64,000 nucleotides of DNA from Apostichopus japonicus (GCF_037975245.1 NC_092569.1:11654001-11718000); one strand, 5' to 3'. Shown: positions 21,501 to 35,161, numbered from the stretch's first letter. Numbers and translations are program-made. Notes: generated from the sequence alone by a model not told the origin.

Positions 21501-24500
21501 AACACGCTGTGAAACTTGTATCAAATGCCTATATTACAACATACTCCATCAGAAAAACAAACACATGGCCAGGTGTAAATGATCTCTAGCGATATCATCA
21601 TATATTGTTATTGTTCTCAGATAAGCTCTTAACATACGTGGCAACTGTTTACCTGACAAAACTGAACCCATTAGTTGTCAGCCTAAAAATGAAGCAGTAA
21701 TTTCCTTAAGTTACTGTTTCACATAATAGTAATACAAATAGCAAATGGAAGGTACAAGTTACACTGGTGATTGGGTAAACATTGGCAGATCCACGAAGTA
21801 AACAGTAAGGCAGTGTGGCACATGGGTCGTTAAAGCTGATTACCATGTAAGGGAATCTGCGGTTGCTCTCCCAGAAAAAAAGTTTCGACTTTAGATTGCA
21901 GATTTAGGCTATAAAATATGTCTAATATAAGGCTTTTACTTAAGAATGTGCCAATAACTACATTTGTTTGTGTTGCGTTGAAGGGGAGGGGGTGGGGGTC
22001 ATCACAGGTTTCTGGATCCGCGCCTGATACGGCTATATGAAGTCCAAGCTGCCAATTGTGGTGAACTAAAGGTCATCTGACCTGATAACTGGGCTAAGGG
22101 GAACAAATATTAAGGATATTAAGCAGAAATGTTGATATAACTTACCTGTTCTTCCAGAAAAATTTCCGAGACTGAACAACTTGAAGTTGTTGAATTCATC
22201 ACTAATGCGGAAGTTATCGTAAGAAGCACGGATTAAGGAACCATGTGATGACGTCATCTCAATCACCAATTGATACTTCTTTTGATTGGTCAAGTGAGAA
22301 ATCTTCTCATTACCGAGCCAGAATTCCTGAGATAAAAAGCCGAAGCCAGACTTGTAGCTGTTCCAGTCACGACTGAAGTCGATGGAACCGTCAATGCGAC
22401 GTTGTATTACCTAACAGGGTAAATGATTTAGGAAATGATATCAAAGTCATTAATGTGTGTATTGTGAAAAAAACGTCATTAGAAACCATTATTTTGCCAA
22501 AGATAGTCTATAATGCTTTATATCAGGATATGCATACTGTGCATTATGTATGCGCATCTACCTATTGTGGTATCACCCGGAAAAATTGGTAAATAAAAAG
22601 GGGGAGGGAAAGAAAAACAGAATAAGAGAGAAAGAAACATGTAAAAGTAAACAGACTGTAGAGACCTACCGTCCATCCACCAGAACTGTCTGCGTTATCA
22701 CAGTAAACCTCAAACGGTTCTAGATAACCATCTGGTTTGATCATGAAGACACCAGTAGAGTTATGAGATGAACATTGCTCCTGGACTTCTCTGCAATCTC
22801 TCGGGTAATTCGATTGTTGGTAGAAGAAAAACGACGAACCTAGTACGTCCAAGAAAGTAAATTGGTTTGCTTTTGAGAGTTGGTTAACAGTGAAGTTTAA
22901 ATAAAATGTTATTGTCATGTCTAACTAGCATGCGATGAATCTAAATATTAACGTATTTTAATATTAATGTATTTAGCACGCTGTATTGTCTGTTCTAGCT
23001 GATATCCAACTTATCATTTGAAGGACACAAATCTTTCGAAATCGAAAGAAAACGAAAAGTATATTTGTATAAAACATTCACAAGAAATGATCACTGAATG
23101 TTAATAACGATTGCTAAGGAAGTAACATCACAAATATAACATAAACCTATGTATTCAAGAAATTCTAATGATATTTAATCATGACGTCTTACCTGAAGAC
23201 TTCATTTACATAACATTAAAGGACTGCAAAGTTAACTTACTTAAACTATTATCACTGACCGTTTAATAACCACTGATTAGGAAATAGCATCATAATTATA
23301 ACGTTAATCCACATATTCGTATAATTTTTATGTTACTTAATCATGACGTCATATTTTGATGACTCATTTACATAAGATTAGAGGCCTGCCCAGTTCACTT
23401 ACCCACACTAGTATCACCAGTGTTGTCATTGATTGTCTGTAGAGCATCCTGTCAAATGGAAATTAATACAAAATATAACAGCGCAGTTATTTGGCAAATT
23501 TACGTATTCAGGTGTAACTAAGGTGATGTATACTTTACTCAGTATTTTAAATGACTGATATGCTGCAATGCAGGGTGTGGTAAATGTGTGTGTGTATTGG
23601 GAGGGGTGCATGGGGCTGGCTTGGTGACAATACCGTCCTGCCTAACTCGCCACTTATTGCTACATGCGAAAAAATCTGGGAGGTGAGTAGGTTGATGGAA
23701 CGAGTTGGAACTTTCTAGTTCGCAGTGCAACAATGCAATTAATCAGGCTATGTTTCGAATTGTAAATTCGTTTAACAAATGCTTATCCATTTAACCTCCA
23801 ATTATGAAGCTTGTTTGTTGATATCAAATACACAAACTTAACGGAGAGTATATCATTTGGAACGAGTGACTATATAACGACACTACTATCACCCTAATAT
23901 ACCTAGATATAAGTTACGTTTTGTAAAATAAACAAATGAATTCACAACTTCGCATATTTATGTTGAAAGCGTTACAGAGCCATTAGACGTACAAGTTTAG
24001 GAAAAGGCAATTTCTCTAACCTAGATATTCTATCTAGTACTTTGATATATATCTATGCCTCTTAAACATAAACGAAGTATCATTTAGCAATAATTTCCTG
24101 GTTGGCACAAATATATCAAACATATTGCGCTTCGAAAATCACTCTGGGGAAGTTGTGACAACAAAATCACAATACTTGTATTGGCAGAAATGATAAAGTC
24201 ACGAAAAACAATATTTTTAATTTAAAGGAAGAATAGTCAATGACAAGATTTCCCTGTTTTTTTAAGAGACAAAGATTTCTCAAAAATCGTGTTTTTTGAA
24301 GTAGCAGTCACAATTAGATAAAGAAATCCACAAAAGCTATAAAGCTGTGAGCAACTAAATATTACTGTGTCTTGGAGCATTTGTAATTAGAGCTCTTTGA
24401 AGTAACATTCTTCACCAGAAGCGAACCAGGCGGCTGCGTAGAGTACGTTTAAGATAACATCAATATTACAACGAGAACCCTAAATTAGCAAACAGGTCGC

Positions 24501-27500
24501 GAAAGGGGTAGACAATTTTGTATATAATATTCGATGCATGAGGCACCTGCCTCCGTGCTCTCATCACTTTACTTACAAAACTACAACTACTTAGAAAAAT
24601 ATTTTAGCTTCAAATCACCAAGGCCTACAGACACAAGTTAGTTACCTAACCACCACTGCCTAGAGACAGACTTTAGTTACAAAACCTCCATGGCCTAGAG
24701 ACACAATTTAGTCACAAAACCATCATGGTCTAGAAACACAATCTCATTTGTATCCCAATAAATATTCAGCTGTATTTATTTAAAATAAAATTTTGTTAAC
24801 AATTTGAAGATACACAGTCATCATCATTTCCGCGGTAGAAATGTTTTTCAAGAATGATTAAAAGAAGTATTATTTTCTGGGCGACGGGGAGATACCTACG
24901 TCCTGTCATTAACTGTTTTTTATTTGTATCTGAGAATTACACTAACAAGGATGTCACCATGACAAAGAAGTTTAGAATTTGTTCCCTTTTTGTTGATGAT
25001 TCAAACGCTGTTAACTAACCAAACGGGAAAATCTAATTCTTGAACAAATAATTATTATACCTTCCTGGTAAACACTGATTGGATGGGAATATCCTGATTT
25101 TGCTCCAAACTAGTGAGTTTTGTCATTCTATAAGATCTTAGTTTGCAAAAATTTACAGTGAGGAAATATTGAAATAAATTGGAACAGATGCTTTTAAGAT
25201 ATTTTCCACACGTTTCAAGCAGACTTTATCAGCAATGGTGTAAATTTAACATTAACCAAACATATACGCTATGCCCGAAAGTAAAGAAGACTTTATTTTA
25301 TGAAAACAAAATTTATTTATTGTTTTTAAAATAAGTACCATGGAATTAATACCAAAGTACGGTACTACAATTTTATTTAAAAAATAACAAAACATACACA
25401 GCTATCAGCTGGATTTCCCGATGCAGATTTTTGTAACAGAGACTTTTCAAAAATTGGGTGATAATTTTCTGTGTTACGAGGTGTAAAATACATTGCAAAC
25501 AAAATCTCTGCTTTCATGGTGGGTGGGGGGTGGGACTTTAATATTGAGTTATAATTTACTATTATAATATCCCGATTCTGTTCCAGACTTGTGAATGATT
25601 TCACTCTGTAAAAGATCGATTAAAAGAAATACTCGCACCTCGGAAAATGACTGTTCGAAATTCTACCAGATATTTATACGGTTCCAGCAGACATTTCCAA
25701 CAATAGCATAAAGGAAAAAAATGATGTGTTCTAATATGTGTTCCATGAAATGAGCATCGAACGATTTCCTGCAGTGCGAAAACTGAATGATTTGAATTTA
25801 TGTCATGATTAAAAAAAAAAGCATACACAAATATGGAAAAGGGTTATTACTAATATAGTGTCAAATATTTTCGTCCTTGAAGCTAGCTTCACAATTTCTA
25901 GCATCGGAATGCTCCTTGTAGTTATATTTCAGCAAATTCCTTACGACCGTACAGCAAAATCTCAATAAATTTGAATTTAAATGAAACTTATGGATACTGG
26001 TACAACAGCAACTACAGGGTCAGCTCCTAGGCAAGAAAACAGGAGATGGTAAACAAAATTTGCTTGTGTAGTATTTCGACCGATTGAAAGGTTTAAATAA
26101 ACTTATATTTTATAACACGTTACCATGCCCTTCTAACGATACAGAGCAAATACAGTTCTGAATGCGTTTATTTCCTGATTTTAATCGATAAATCCTGTTG
26201 TTAGCACAAGAATATATTTTGGTCGGAAAGAAATGCGTCATTTGAAGTTCTAATTTAATAATGATTAAAATAATAAAAGTTTAAGACAAATTAAAAGTTA
26301 TATACTGGAGACGGTGTATGTCATATGACTAAAGGCAAACCGCATTTGTCTATTTTTTTTTTACTACTGAAAAAACGCTTACGTCTTATAAAATAGCAAT
26401 GAAGAGAACATGCTGATGGTTTTCTCAATGTATCATTTAACGTTACATGTGTCCATAACATTGTTATCATTTACGAATCATATCTTTACAGAGCGATACT
26501 GTTCATTATTCATGATTGTGAAACATCAGTGAGTAGACGTCGAATAAGCAAACGAACAAAAAAAATGAATTCAAATTAACGAAACACGTCTTTTTTATAG
26601 ATGTGTATTAAAAATTATGACTTGCAATTTGTCAACATTTACGACAGATAACAGCTGAAAATGATCAGACAAAACCCCATTAGAATATTTGTCACTACTT
26701 TGGCAATGCACGAATATGATAGATGCTGTTTATTTTCAAAATACTTTTCTAGTCCTTACAAAATGTTGTTTGCGACTTGATTGTTTCTTCCTTTAACCAT
26801 TAAAAAATACTTTTACCTAAACTATTGATCCCAGCAAATAGAGATTATATTCACATTTTTATAACAAAATGAAACATGTTCTGTATGAATCATATCCTCC
26901 CAAATCCCAAATCCAGGTTTCCAGAATGGATATCAAAATTGGATTGCTTAACTTTTTTTTTTAAAACAAGAAACTGCTTTCAATTAAATTTAGATTAAAG
27001 AAACAGAGATCAAATAAACTTTTTATTCTGATATAGAAATTTCAGAGCCTGACACAGGTATATCTTACGTAAACTTGCAGGTCTATGTATAACGTCACTA
27101 ATTTGATTTGGCTCTAAAGGTTCCATTGTTTCGTAAATTTTGAAAGTGAAGAAATAGGTAAGAAAGACAATATTTAGGTCATGATATGTGATAGCTTTTG
27201 ATTATTGGCATATTATTTAGAACTTGAAGTTGTTACTAAAATTAAAAGGCTTAAAGCGTATACGAATTAAATTTATGTAGAAAAGAGATTACAGTTTGAG
27301 CCAGTGATATAATTAACATATGATTATTTTGCTAAGTTCCACGATCGTAAATGATATTAAATTAAACATTTAAACAAGTTTGTGTAAATACCACTAATAT
27401 ATCGGGAGATGCAATAGCTTGATTTGTTAGAAGATTTCCTATAAACCTTTTATTCTCTTTTAAATATGCTTGAAATGAATTTTCAGTTAGCGCTAAACAT

Positions 27501-28721
27501 GAAGGCAAAATTACTTTCGAATAGTATGTTTTAGAGTTTGAAGATAAAACACGATTTATTGAAAGTCAGTTGTGTAAACTTGAAAACAACTTGAATAAAA
27601 ACGCCACACATATTATATTTGGTAACAAGGAAAATATATGCTTTGGTAAATTCTAACAAAAAATACTTGAAAATGCAAAAATACGTTGATCTCGTTTGAA
27701 TTTTCCGACTTTTTTTTCTAATGTTAGCTTAAAAGGCAGAATATACCATAAAAGAAAGTTTTGTCTTATCAGCGTATCTCAAATTTAAATGAATCGATTA
27801 ATATTTTCATTAATACTACTTCATGGGAGCTTATCCTTTTATTCGTAATTTTGAGGCATTTAAACTGGCACAATTAGGATCAATTGTCACTTTAAATAGA
27901 TTTTTACTTTCATTTTCATAAATTTTGAAAACTACTATATATCAATTGTAAAATCAAGTTCTTGTTTGACTAGCTGTCAATGAAACACTTGTTTGGAGTT
28001 GTTAAAATATACTACTTAATTCAAGGCAAGGCTTTAATGATATTTTGGAATTTTCACTCGGAAGGAAAATTAGTTTTGCTGTGTTCAGTTATGCGAAAAA
28101 ACCAACATTAATGTTCCAATTTTTGAAACTCACTATCTTTAACATTTGATATTGATTCTTAGACAAGGTTGTGGAGAATATTCACAATTTATTTCTATAA
28201 AATAAAAGTGTTTGACTTTGGTATAAAGGAGTCAATGAAATATAAATCTAATATGAATGACATATTTGCCTTAAAATGATGATAAACTGTTGACAAATTT
28301 AATTAATTACTTGTATTTTTTTCTAGTTTACATGCTTTTCCAAGAACTTAAGGTAATATTGCATTTAAAATAAAAAGTATGGGCCAGAATAAGTTTGCTC
28401 AAATTATTTTCCAGTGAAAAGATTAATAATGATAACTTTTAATACCTAAGAAGTTTTAATTAGAAACACAACAACTTTTTTTTTACTGCTGGGAAGGGAA
28501 ACGTTACCTACATAAATTGGTATACTCTATCATGGTGACTGAACCTTAATATTACCTGCAGCTAAATAACACGTCAAGCTAATTGAATTAATTAATGGGA
28601 GCGTTAATAACAAAGTATCAAGATATCAAAATCTAACACTCACCACTCGTTGTGAAAAGAGACAGCCTGTTGTCCAAAAGAAAAGAAAAACTCCAAAAAC
28701 TTTGCACAATTTGCTGATCAT
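18311..28721 (-). CDS. FReD gene M2: partial FReD-TIL-linker-FReD secreted protein, in-frame TGA
   Basis: Eight exons: 28644-28721, 23403-23448, 22670-22839, 22146-22410, 21214-21425, 20589-20807, 19544-19808 and 18311-18573. They total 1518 bp (505 codons plus stop), with all phases consistent. Order of modules: signal peptide (1-26), short acidic linker, first FReD segments A and B (42-186), TIL-type cysteine-rich module (187-257), cysteine linker, then complete second FReD (about 290-505). The first FReD lacks its C-terminal P segment; the TIL exon is spliced in its place. The second FReD has [15 protein letters not shown], a good calcium loop. Codon 375 is TGA at 19674-19676, after TNQK and before YEIRID; a basic residue would be expected, as in a CGA or AGA to TGA change. 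It is otherwise intact, so it may be a null allele, sequencing error or young pseudogene. FReD-TIL proteins are secreted; the ligand is unknown. Confidence 0.85.
19544..19808 (-). CDS. M2 exon 7: central FReD segment with internal TGA
   Basis: Starts [16 protein letters not shown], then [29 protein letters not shown] and [12 protein letters not shown]. 265 bp, donor GTTTGT. The frame is open on both sides of the single stop. Confidence 0.85.
20589..20807 (-). CDS. M2 exon 6: cysteine linker and start of second FReD
   Basis: Codes [19 protein letters not shown] (the post-TIL cysteine-rich stretch), then [20 protein letters not shown] and the family motif [14 protein letters not shown] up to donor GTAAGT. 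The 3' end of this exon type is what is repeated in the array at 35331-35677. Confidence 0.9.
21214..21425 (-). CDS. M2 exon 5: TIL module
   Basis: Ten cysteines in a trypsin-inhibitor-like arrangement: [49 protein letters not shown] modules occur in mucin/von Willebrand-type proteins and in protease inhibitors. Joined in phase 1 to the first FReD. Confidence 0.9.
22146..22410 (-). CDS. M2 exon 4: central segment of first FReD
   Basis: Starts [20 protein letters not shown], followed by [20 protein letters not shown] and [14 protein letters not shown]. 265 bp, phase 0 to 1, the standard FReD phases, so a P segment or the TIL exon could equally follow. Confidence 0.92.
22670..22839 (-). CDS. 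M2 exon 3: N-terminal segment of first FReD
   Basis: Codes [30 protein letters not shown] and [17 protein letters not shown]. Donor GTAGGT. Confidence 0.9.
23403..23448 (-). CDS. M2 exon 2: acidic linker
   Basis: A 46-bp exon ([15 protein letters not shown] plus one base) between acceptor TTGACAG and donor GTAAGT. It restores the frame between exons 1 and 3. No furin-type site, unlike the M1/P2 pair. Confidence 0.7.
23449..28643 (-). other. M2 intron 1, 5.2 kb, AT-rich
   Basis: No gene or clear coding remnant. It contains a short minisatellite (24605-24745) and a decayed duplication in which about 25080-25260 resembles about 25550-25740. Confidence 0.6.
24605..24745. repeat. approx. 40-bp minisatellite, about 3.5 copies
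   Basis: The unit is roughly CCTAGAGACACAATTTAGT followed by ACAAAACCACCATGG, with several substitutions between copies. Confidence 0.7.
28644..28721 (-). CDS. M2 exon 1: signal peptide
   Basis: 26 codons starting [20 protein letters not shown], a typical hydrophobic secretion signal, ending with donor GTGAGT. No alternative ATG in frame upstream was found before a stop. Confidence 0.8.
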
Positions 28722-30029
28722 CTTGATAATGGAGAGAATTGTAGTGTTCGGTGACCTGCTCTCTTCTGATGTAAGCGGTGATAATGATTTCCTCTAAGGT
28801 GAAGCTACAAAATACTAAGCCACATAAATTAACCTGTAGCCTACAGTAGAGGAGACTGGCCATGCAGCTGGACATAAGCAGTGTTGCCCATCGTGTTAAT
28901 TGTCATATTAAACTGATAAAATAACCTTCAACACTATGACTTTGGTGAAAAACGTCACTTATCCACATCGGTAGATTTTTCAACACGGATATACGTATGA
29001 TTATATTATGCGGTGTGTATTAATAGGCTTTTATTGGCAAAGGTTCATGGGGTTACATAAACGTCGGTCGTAGGGGAAATATTCATAGTATAAATATTAA
29101 ATTAATAAAGCAGGTGGAAACAGTCAATTTGTAATAATTGTCTTCTAAAATATATTTTAATCTATTTTGTGCAAGTAGAGTAATTAATGTGAAAATAATA
29201 ACACATGGACATATAATAGCTATATTGCTTCATTTGCTTCTGGTGAATTGAACACGATAAATGTACAAATCAGAGAGTTTTCTGTTTGGCTGTATTTTAC
29301 AAACTATTGAAGAAGGAAACGTGTTAAATCAATGTATTCTTTATCGTTGTAGTTACCATGACAGTTCTGGGCAAATAAATTCAATATCTTGAACATTTTC
29401 GATTTATTATATTTGTCATCTGAATTTCTATTGTATATATGTCGAATTTTTAGTTGTATTTGCCTTCTTAGGGCCAATTAAAATTTAAACTATATGTTTT
29501 ACAAAGAACCAGTTCAACCAATTAAGTGAATTTAGATCACAAGAAGAACTTAAAACCTTCCGTATATAATACTTATTTCTTCTTCAAGTGTGAACGATGC
29601 GTACACTCTTAACCGACTCTGAACCGGTAGGGCAATATATACAGGTACTTTCTTTGAAACCTTACCTTTTGTGTGTATAAATAATAATACATTCCCCTGA
29701 GGTGTAAAAAGAAGTATGGAGCGGGATATATGTTCTCTCTCACTTTGAACATGATCAAACCAAGTACTGGAGATGATCGTCTGCTAAACTCTATGACTCA
29801 CACCGTTGCAGATTATGATGGCATACACAGGTTGGACCGATTAACTAGTCACACGACCACATGATGCATATGCAGTGTAACTTTTGAATACTCTAGTTCT
29901 TTGGTGAAATGAAGTGGTTTAGAATAATTGACCCAATCTTCGGGCTTCCTTGACTAAGAATCTGCAAGTTTTATAATCATTTATAATAATAGTGCTATGA
30001 ATGGCGAACGTGTACGTAATCCTCTAAGT

Positions 30030-30387
30030 CAGGGCAACCTATGGCCTGCGGGCCACATGCGGCCCGCCAATGATTACTTTGCGGCCCGTGAGATGTCTCA
30101 AGAAAAAGAAAAAAAAAGTCAATATATTTTGCATCATCACAAAAAACGAGCTAGTTGCTTAAGTTTATCGGCACTAATGAATGCCTATTATCCCCATTCA
30201 TTATCAACTGTACTGTATTGATATCATATTTTTTTTTGGAATACAGATTTAGTACACACACCTATGGCTTGAAAGTCCTCGGAATGAAATATTTGAAATC
30301 AACAGCAGGTCGTTGGTTAGGTGCGGCCCAGTTAATTTTTTACTTCTTATATCTGGCCCATTTATTCAAAAAGGTTCCCCACCCCTG
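30030..30387. mobile_element. hAT-type MITE with 8-bp target duplication
   Basis: A 358-bp element with ends CAGGGCAACCTATGG and GGTTCCCCACCCCTG (imperfect inverted termini, CAGGG type). It is flanked by identical CTCTAAGT at 30022-30029 and 30388-30395. Internal GCGGCCC/GGGCC blocks stand out in AT-rich surroundings. No coding capacity. Eight-base duplications are characteristic of hAT transposition. Confidence 0.85.
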
Positions 30388-32199
30388 CTCTAAGTGATCA
30401 AGTGTACCCCCCCCCCAAAAAAAAAAAAACCTACAACGCGACAAAATCCGCATTCAATAAACGAAGTGTTGTTGAAATTAGGACATTGTGAGGAAATGCT
30501 TCCTGGATGGCTTCCAAGTCCGATATGACAATATATAATCAAAGCAAAAAGAATATATCTCTTGTAAAGTTTAATAACCTTGTGAAGTTCGTTTAGATCA
30601 TCTTCGAATTTGAGAAGGTATACTGGACCTTACAAAATGGTTGCTCTTTTTAATATTTAAAAACACTACGCTATCGGTCGTGGTTTTACTTGGGTATATA
30701 TGTTCAAAGTTACTTAATGCGTGTGTGATAGAATCAGCTGTCGCTTTTACAAATATCTACTTTTTTAAAAGATTGTCATATGACATATTTTTAAAGAGAG
30801 ACAAAAGCTGTGGTGATATAAAGATGGTAGAAAACAAATGAATATCTCGTTCGCAGCTTTATCAGTGGTATTTTGTTACTCTCTTCTGCAGGAGTGTCTT
30901 GGCAATACCTCTTATTAACCAAGTTTACCTTTGCACTGAAAAGTGAAATCAAACGTGAACATCACATGTTCACGTTTTAAGCACATAGCATTGTAAGCAC
31001 ATATCACATTGGATGATGATATACTTCAGTAGCAGAATAACACTTATCCACGTCGGTAGAAATACACACAGATCTGTCTTTTCGTACTTCCATCAAGTGA
31101 ATTTTGAAGATTAGATGTTTGATAGCCTTGCAGGATAAGAATTTTGTCTGTATCAATTAATTGAATGACTGAGATATAACTTATAACATAGATCGATGTT
31201 ATTACATCCAGTGGTAATAATAATTAATCTAATTATAAAAGGTATTCAGTAATAAGCGCCACAGTTTTAGGTTGTTGGCAATCTTATCTTATACGGATCC
31301 GCCAGTGTTGATGTGAAATGCACACCACGAGAACAAACAGAAAGTCTTCATACGAGTTAAATTACAGTATCCTATTTCAATGTCAAAATCTTATATATAT
31401 GTTGATTGGTAATTCAGGACAGATGGAACGCACACTTGGTTTTTCGTGTTGGTGGGTCTGGGTTGCGCTTAGATTTAAATATAAATGGAAAATATCTCTT
31501 AAACCTGAAGAGCAACAACAATCGAGGGTATGGGGGTGAAAATGAGGGTAAAACAAAAACATAAAAAATTATATAAAAAATAAGTAAAAAAAAACAATCG
31601 AGGGTATGGCCCATAGAAGACACATTAGACAAGTAATATGAATTGATGATGGTAAACGATAAGCGCTAGGGTTAGGGGTATGTTTAGGGTAAGAGAATAG
31701 GGTGTTTAATGTTACAGGGCTATGGGTTGGGTTTAGTAATGAGGTAAATGGTTGAAGAGAGAGGGGTAGATTGTCGTAGGTAGAGGTACGTGATGATTAT
31801 GTTACACCCAAATCATGTTCACAATACTGGTCTCCCTATCCATTAGGTCAAAATTCATATAACGTAGCATGTATCAGTTACCAGTAACATACAAACCTGC
31901 CACACATATCACAGTCGGCATCGAATATAGAGGTAGGTATAAAATGTACAGGGGAACTGTTACAGAATAGTAGGGCTAGTAGATCATTGCAAGAAGGGAG
32001 TTATATCGTATTGCGTGAAAAGCCAAACAGCGGAATATGAAATGGGAACTGTCATACCGACACAACATGGATTATTTTAAGAAATAAGGCAGATATGAGG
32101 TAGTAAGGATCCTTTATGCCATTCCCCGGCCACTTACCCAGACTATTTTATTAAAATATAAGTTTAATCAGGGTGCATAGCGGTTAAATCCATATTAAC

Positions 32200-32945
32200 T
32201 GGAAAACTGGAGATGAGTATTGATTTCTTGCGGCATTGTAAAAAAAAATTACCAGAGTATGTCCATAATTCCCCTTTCTGATATGGAGTTTTGAGAACGA
32301 AACACATATGAAATTGGTGCACTGCCCCTTGACCAAGCACTTCCCCTCATTCGGCACCTTGCCTCTAGCGATGAGGCATAGACACTTTGGCAATCATTCA
32401 AATATTCATGAGGAAATAATAGTACCAGTTGTGATTCGTTGATTCAACATGGAAGAGCAAACCCTTAACGTTGAGATTAAATTGTCAATGGCAGCTAATA
32501 ATATCTTCTGTTTTAGAACCCATTCAGCAAATTCAGAAACAACCTGCTTACAAGTGCATTCCAATTATCCTTGCGTTAAACACCTAATTTTGCCTCATTT
32601 TCAAACAAGAGAATGAAAACTTCACTGGGATGTCTTTAAAACCGATATACTTGTACTATAAAAGCTCAGCCTTTTATACCACGTAAAGTGTACAAATGGT
32701 AGTTATATAGGCTAAACAGGAAACAATTCGCCATTTGTGAGTGAGATGTCATTGTCAGAAAAAAAGTTACGAAGAGACAAGAACAAGTAAACAAATTTCA
32801 GAGACATAAATATTGATAACTGTAAGGCTTGAATAACATGTAGTTTCCGGTAATATCCTGTTTGGTGTTATAGGTGTATCAAATGGTAACTTTAATAACT
32901 TAAAGACGGAAGACTGAAAATCACTTCAGACCTTCATATTTCAAC
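32200..32945 (+). repeat. dispersed repeat, copy 1
   Basis: Direct-orientation relative of about 47815-48715, starting near TTTCTTGCGGCATTGTAAA. Copy 2 has an extra segment of roughly 140-160 bp near 48070-48230. No open frame, type unknown. Confidence 0.75.
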
Positions 32946-32999
32946 ATAACATAACTGTGGAGGTTTGAGTGTGTGGAATAGGTAAGAAGTAAATGTAGA

Positions 33000-33083
33000 C
33001 GTGTGTGTGTGTGAGTTCGCGCGAGAGAGTGTATGGAGTATGCGAGTGGTAAGTGGGTGTGTGTGTGTTGGGGGGGGGGGGGG
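33000..33083. repeat. GT microsatellite with G-run
   Basis: Two GT tracts separated by GAGAGAG-type sequence, ending in about fourteen or more consecutive Gs. Confidence 0.9.
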
Positions 33084-34852
33084 TAGTTGGAGACAAATGT
33101 AAACGATATAGATAGAATAAACCCAAAATGTTACGTTAAATGTTCAACTTGTTCAATGTTCAAATGCACAAACTTGTTATAGTTCCTTACAGAGCATATG
33201 TCACTGGAAACAAATTCTGCTATTTAAGTTCAGACCAAAAACAGAACTTTAGTTTTTATTTCGTTATTGATGTGATTTCATATTTAAGCAATTCGGCGTT
33301 CTGGTTTCGATCAGACATACGCAACAAAGAAGAGACAACGTAAAATGCAAAGACTTGAAGTAGATAAAAATTGTAGAGGTAAGTTTAGAGTAAATCTTGA
33401 AGCCTTGAAATCACGCTGATATGAATAGAAAATACCAAACAAATATGAGAAACAAAACAAAGTAAAACCGAAAGTTCATTAGTACTGTTTACTCTACAAA
33501 ACTGACCGGTTACACCTCGCACCTCACACAAGAAAAATTGAGAAGAACAGGCAAAAAACTTACCTAAAATACTTTCTCAGATGTAAAGGTGTTTAACAAT
33601 TCGACCAATAAAGCCGAACCCAGGTATATATTATTACCTTAATAAATTTTGAAATAGCATTTCGACTCGTCAGTCACGTCATACTTTCATAACGTTCAAA
33701 TCGGTTACGCATTTAGCAAGACTTGCTCATTAATGTTCCAACGTTTAAAAAAATCTCCATTAGTATACACATCCCCGCTGGCAACTATCTTTCTAAAGCA
33801 TACATCAATTAATGTATGCCTAACTGTGATAATAAGATGCAAATCACTCATTACATATACATTTGGTAAGCTTTTATCATACTGACCATGCGCATAAGCT
33901 GTAGCTTCAAGTACACATTTCCTGCCGCAGTTTGGCAAGTCTAGTCATCGTTGTCGTAAGTGGGAAGAGGGTAAGCTGAAGACAAATACTGTTTACTGAT
34001 AAATCGCTCAACATGGAAAGAAGCAATCGCGACTCATTTGCCTCTTCCTGCTGTTCGATGTATCGTTTGAATCTCTGAGCTAGTAGTCAGTTTAAAAACC
34101 CTACAACTACTTAAATTGATAGTTAAGTTTATGGTACAGCAAAACCTGGCCTAAATGTAAGGCAATGGTAATTTAAAATGCAAAAAACTCTTTATCTGTA
34201 TCACTTACAGAGTAATAATTTCCATACTATGCAACAAATAACCTTGCCAGGTAGTTTCTTTCAAAGTATTCAAAGTCATCCGTATCGGGCCCCAAAGTTT
34301 AGCATGCTACAAAGCTTTCAAAAGGACTCTGTTAGGGTTACTCTGATCCTCCAAATAAGTCCATGTCATTGTGGATTATAAAATAGACAATTTAATATCT
34401 CAGTGTGAATATGAACTTTTAGAGTGACAAAAAAATGATTATTGAAATTTTACTAATGAAGGACCACTTGCTTACATTCTTGCATATTTGTTAGTATTTC
34501 CGATAACCTTCAAGTGGAAATTTACAGTGGGTTTTCACAGACATACCAGGTAATATCCAAAGTGAAACGGCCCCCTAAATGATCAAAGCACACGCGGGAT
34601 GTCTACTACGAATATTGTAACAATTTCCCTACTTCCCTACCAGAATCATTACTGAGATGGGTTTTTTCATGAGGTGGTGTTGTAGCGGGGTGAGGATGGT
34701 TGTGGAGGAGGAATACAGCTATGATATAGTTGAGTGAGTGAGTATGACTTCATGTATTTTTTTTCAATTTATCTTACAATTAGACTAACAATTCCATCTG
34801 ACTTCTCCACCTCTCCCTCATCTTCAACCCGAATATCGATTCGAAAACATGT

Positions 34853-35161
34853 TCAGGTGCAACCGTTAACTTCAAACTCATTTGATGAAGGAGACAGTTG
34901 CCATTCAGCACAGCACAGCTTACTGACATGTATTTTTTTTCCCTCGCCGAAAGGGCAAGAACTATCTGAAATGCTGCAGCTCCCAGGGATTCGTCCCACC
35001 CCTGTCTCACAGCCGATGACAATGTACACAGTCGGATATACCTGCTGTGAGTCTGCATTAAACGATATAACAGAAATTGACGCTTTTGTTGGCGTCCTTT
35101 TCGAAACATTGCTAGAATAGTCAACGAGTGTCTCAATAAACCTAGTTGGTTTTGAAATCAA
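34853..35161 (-). other. 102-codon open frame overlapping other frames, unproven
   Basis: The frame encodes a moderately cysteine-rich peptide (CETGVGRIPGSCSISDSSC and KLCCAEW). It overlaps a 118-codon minus frame and a 128-codon plus frame over the same DNA. The base composition is less AT-rich than the surroundings, which alone can open frames. No family recognised. Confidence 0.2.

Noticed and set aside
31640-31760. TTAGGG-like words suggesting interstitial telomere sequence
   Set aside because: Only two or three scattered TTAGGG hexamers in a G-rich stretch, with no tandem run.
34734-35120. 128-codon plus frame in the M2-P1 intergenic region
   Set aside because: It overlaps two minus frames of similar length with no motif in any of them; I could not choose a coding strand.
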